The notes under the pieces were generated by a model, which had not been told where the DNA came from, ran no database searches, and saw only the letters and a list, made by a program, of their open reading frames with translations. Shown here piece by piece: positions 7,542 to 7,698 of a DNA stretch of 7,698 bases. A program made the position numbers and the translations under genes. Positions within the stretch are counted from its first letter, which is position 1. Each line of letters begins with the position of its first letter. This DNA comes from an uncultured Centipeda sp. Its GTDB lineage: Bacteria; Bacillota; Negativicutes; Selenomonadales; Selenomonadaceae. The stretch spans positions 1 through 7,698 of the forward strand of contig CALALM010000269.1 of the NCBI GenBank assembly GCA_937925565.1. Direction: 5' to 3'.

Positions 7542-7550
7542 CCTCCTTTT
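7542..7550 (-). promoter_or_regulatory. Strong ribosome binding site deciding the GTG start of the MATE gene
   Basis: AAAAGGAGG reads on the minus strand with seven bases to the GTG at 7534-7532. An ATG at 7541-7539 abuts the SD with no spacing and is out of frame with the transporter, so the GTG is the working start. Confidence 0.8.
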
Positions 7551-7562
7551 GGTAGTTCTGCT

Positions 7563-7592
7563 ATCCTAGCATAAAGCGGAACAGACGCGCAA
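7563..7592 (-). promoter_or_regulatory. Weak candidate promoter for the MATE gene
   Basis: TTGCGC (7587-7592) and TAGGAT (7563-7568) on the minus strand are 18 bases apart, each matching 4 of 6 consensus bases. The -35 overlaps one arm of the CGCAAGTG inverted repeat. The match is weak, and the MATE gene might instead be read through from an upstream gene. Confidence 0.25.
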
Positions 7593-7697
7593 GTGGGGAA
7601 TTTGCAAAATCCTGCCGCATTTGGTACACTTGCGGGAGTGTTGTAAGGAATCGCTGATAAAATGAAGTCCGTCAGATTGGCGTAGATTTTTTCGTCC
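7566..7697 (-). CDS. Possible 3' end of an upstream gene with Cys-rich (zinc-ribbon-like) tail, cut by window edge
   Basis: One minus-strand frame is open from the window edge to a TAG at 7566-7568. Its last residues read HSRKCTKCGRILQIPHLRVC followed by SALC. The CxxCG...C...C pattern recalls the zinc-binding tails of some Firmicute helicase-type proteins. The stop lies 31 bases before the MATE GTG, a natural spacing for a same-strand neighbour. Against it: the final pair is C-x3-C rather than C-x2-C, the open frame is only 43 codons, and its first part overlaps the edge repeat. It may be a gene end, a remnant truncated by the repeat, or chance. Confidence 0.3.
   Translation of the reverse strand, partial: GRKNLRQSDGLHFISDSLQHSRKCTKCGRILQIPHLRVCSALC
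7588..7634. repeat. Inverted repeat CGCAAGTG / CACTTGCG upstream of the MATE gene
   Basis: Perfect 8-base arms at 7588-7595 and 7627-7634 are separated by 31 bases that include a TTTGCAAA palindrome (7601-7608). The arms sit just upstream of the MATE start and over its candidate -35, where an operator for an efflux-pump regulator would lie. No regulator gene is visible in the window, and chance is possible. Confidence 0.35.
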
Positions 7698-7698
7698 G
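7646..7698 (+). repeat. Right copy of an outward-facing edge repeat
   Basis: Read on the plus strand, this begins AGGAATCGCTGATAAAA and ends in a T-run and CGTCCG. It is the partner of the segment at 4-55 in inverted orientation and runs off the right edge. Shared features are the first 16 bases (14 identical), a middle GCG block, the T-run and the closing GTCCG at matching distances. No transposase is visible. Confidence 0.5.

Overview
The window is moderately GC-rich (roughly 55-60% by eye) bacterial DNA. Every convincing gene lies on the minus strand. Strong Shine-Dalgarno sites (AAAGGAG type), an ordinary sigma-A/sigma-70 promoter and the protein families point to a Firmicute. The high GC content, together with how these proteins look, suggests a Negativicute close to Selenomonas. 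That placement is inference, because there is no rRNA or other marker gene here.

Reading in the direction of transcription (high to low coordinates): the right edge (7646-7698) carries a repeat-like segment. Overlapping it is a short open frame with a Cys-rich, zinc-ribbon-like tail, perhaps the end of a gene cut by the window. Next is a complete MATE-family multidrug efflux transporter (7534-6206, GTG start). An intergenic gap of 139 bases holds a bulged hairpin behind the MATE gene and a good promoter (-35 at 6138-6143, -10 at 6115-6120).

That promoter drives what looks like one four-gene operon filling 6066 to 56. Its genes encode (1) a 361-residue protein with three paired CxxC zinc sites and a YwqG/DUF1963-like tail; (2) a 143-residue orphan; (3) a 656-residue protein with an N-terminal Suppressor-of-fused (SUFU) domain and a DUF4253-like C-terminus ending in WYFWWD; and (4) an 839-residue protein with two TPR blocks around a conserved-looking domain of unknown function. 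Gene spacings are 9 bases, a 23-base overlap and 16 bases, so translational coupling is likely. No toxin, nuclease, transposase or membrane protein lies inside the operon. SUFU, YwqG-like and DUF4253 families are often found among immunity or partner proteins of polymorphic toxin systems, but no toxin is visible here, so the function is open.

The two window edges (4-55 and 7646-7698) carry related sequences of about 53 bases in inverted orientation, each starting AGGAA.C.CTGATAAA and pointing outward. They look like two diverged copies of one dispersed repeat, possibly the end of an insertion sequence or MITE. The stop codon of the last operon gene abuts the left copy directly.

No tRNA, rRNA, CRISPR array or complete mobile element was seen, and no gene-free stretch exceeds 300 bases.
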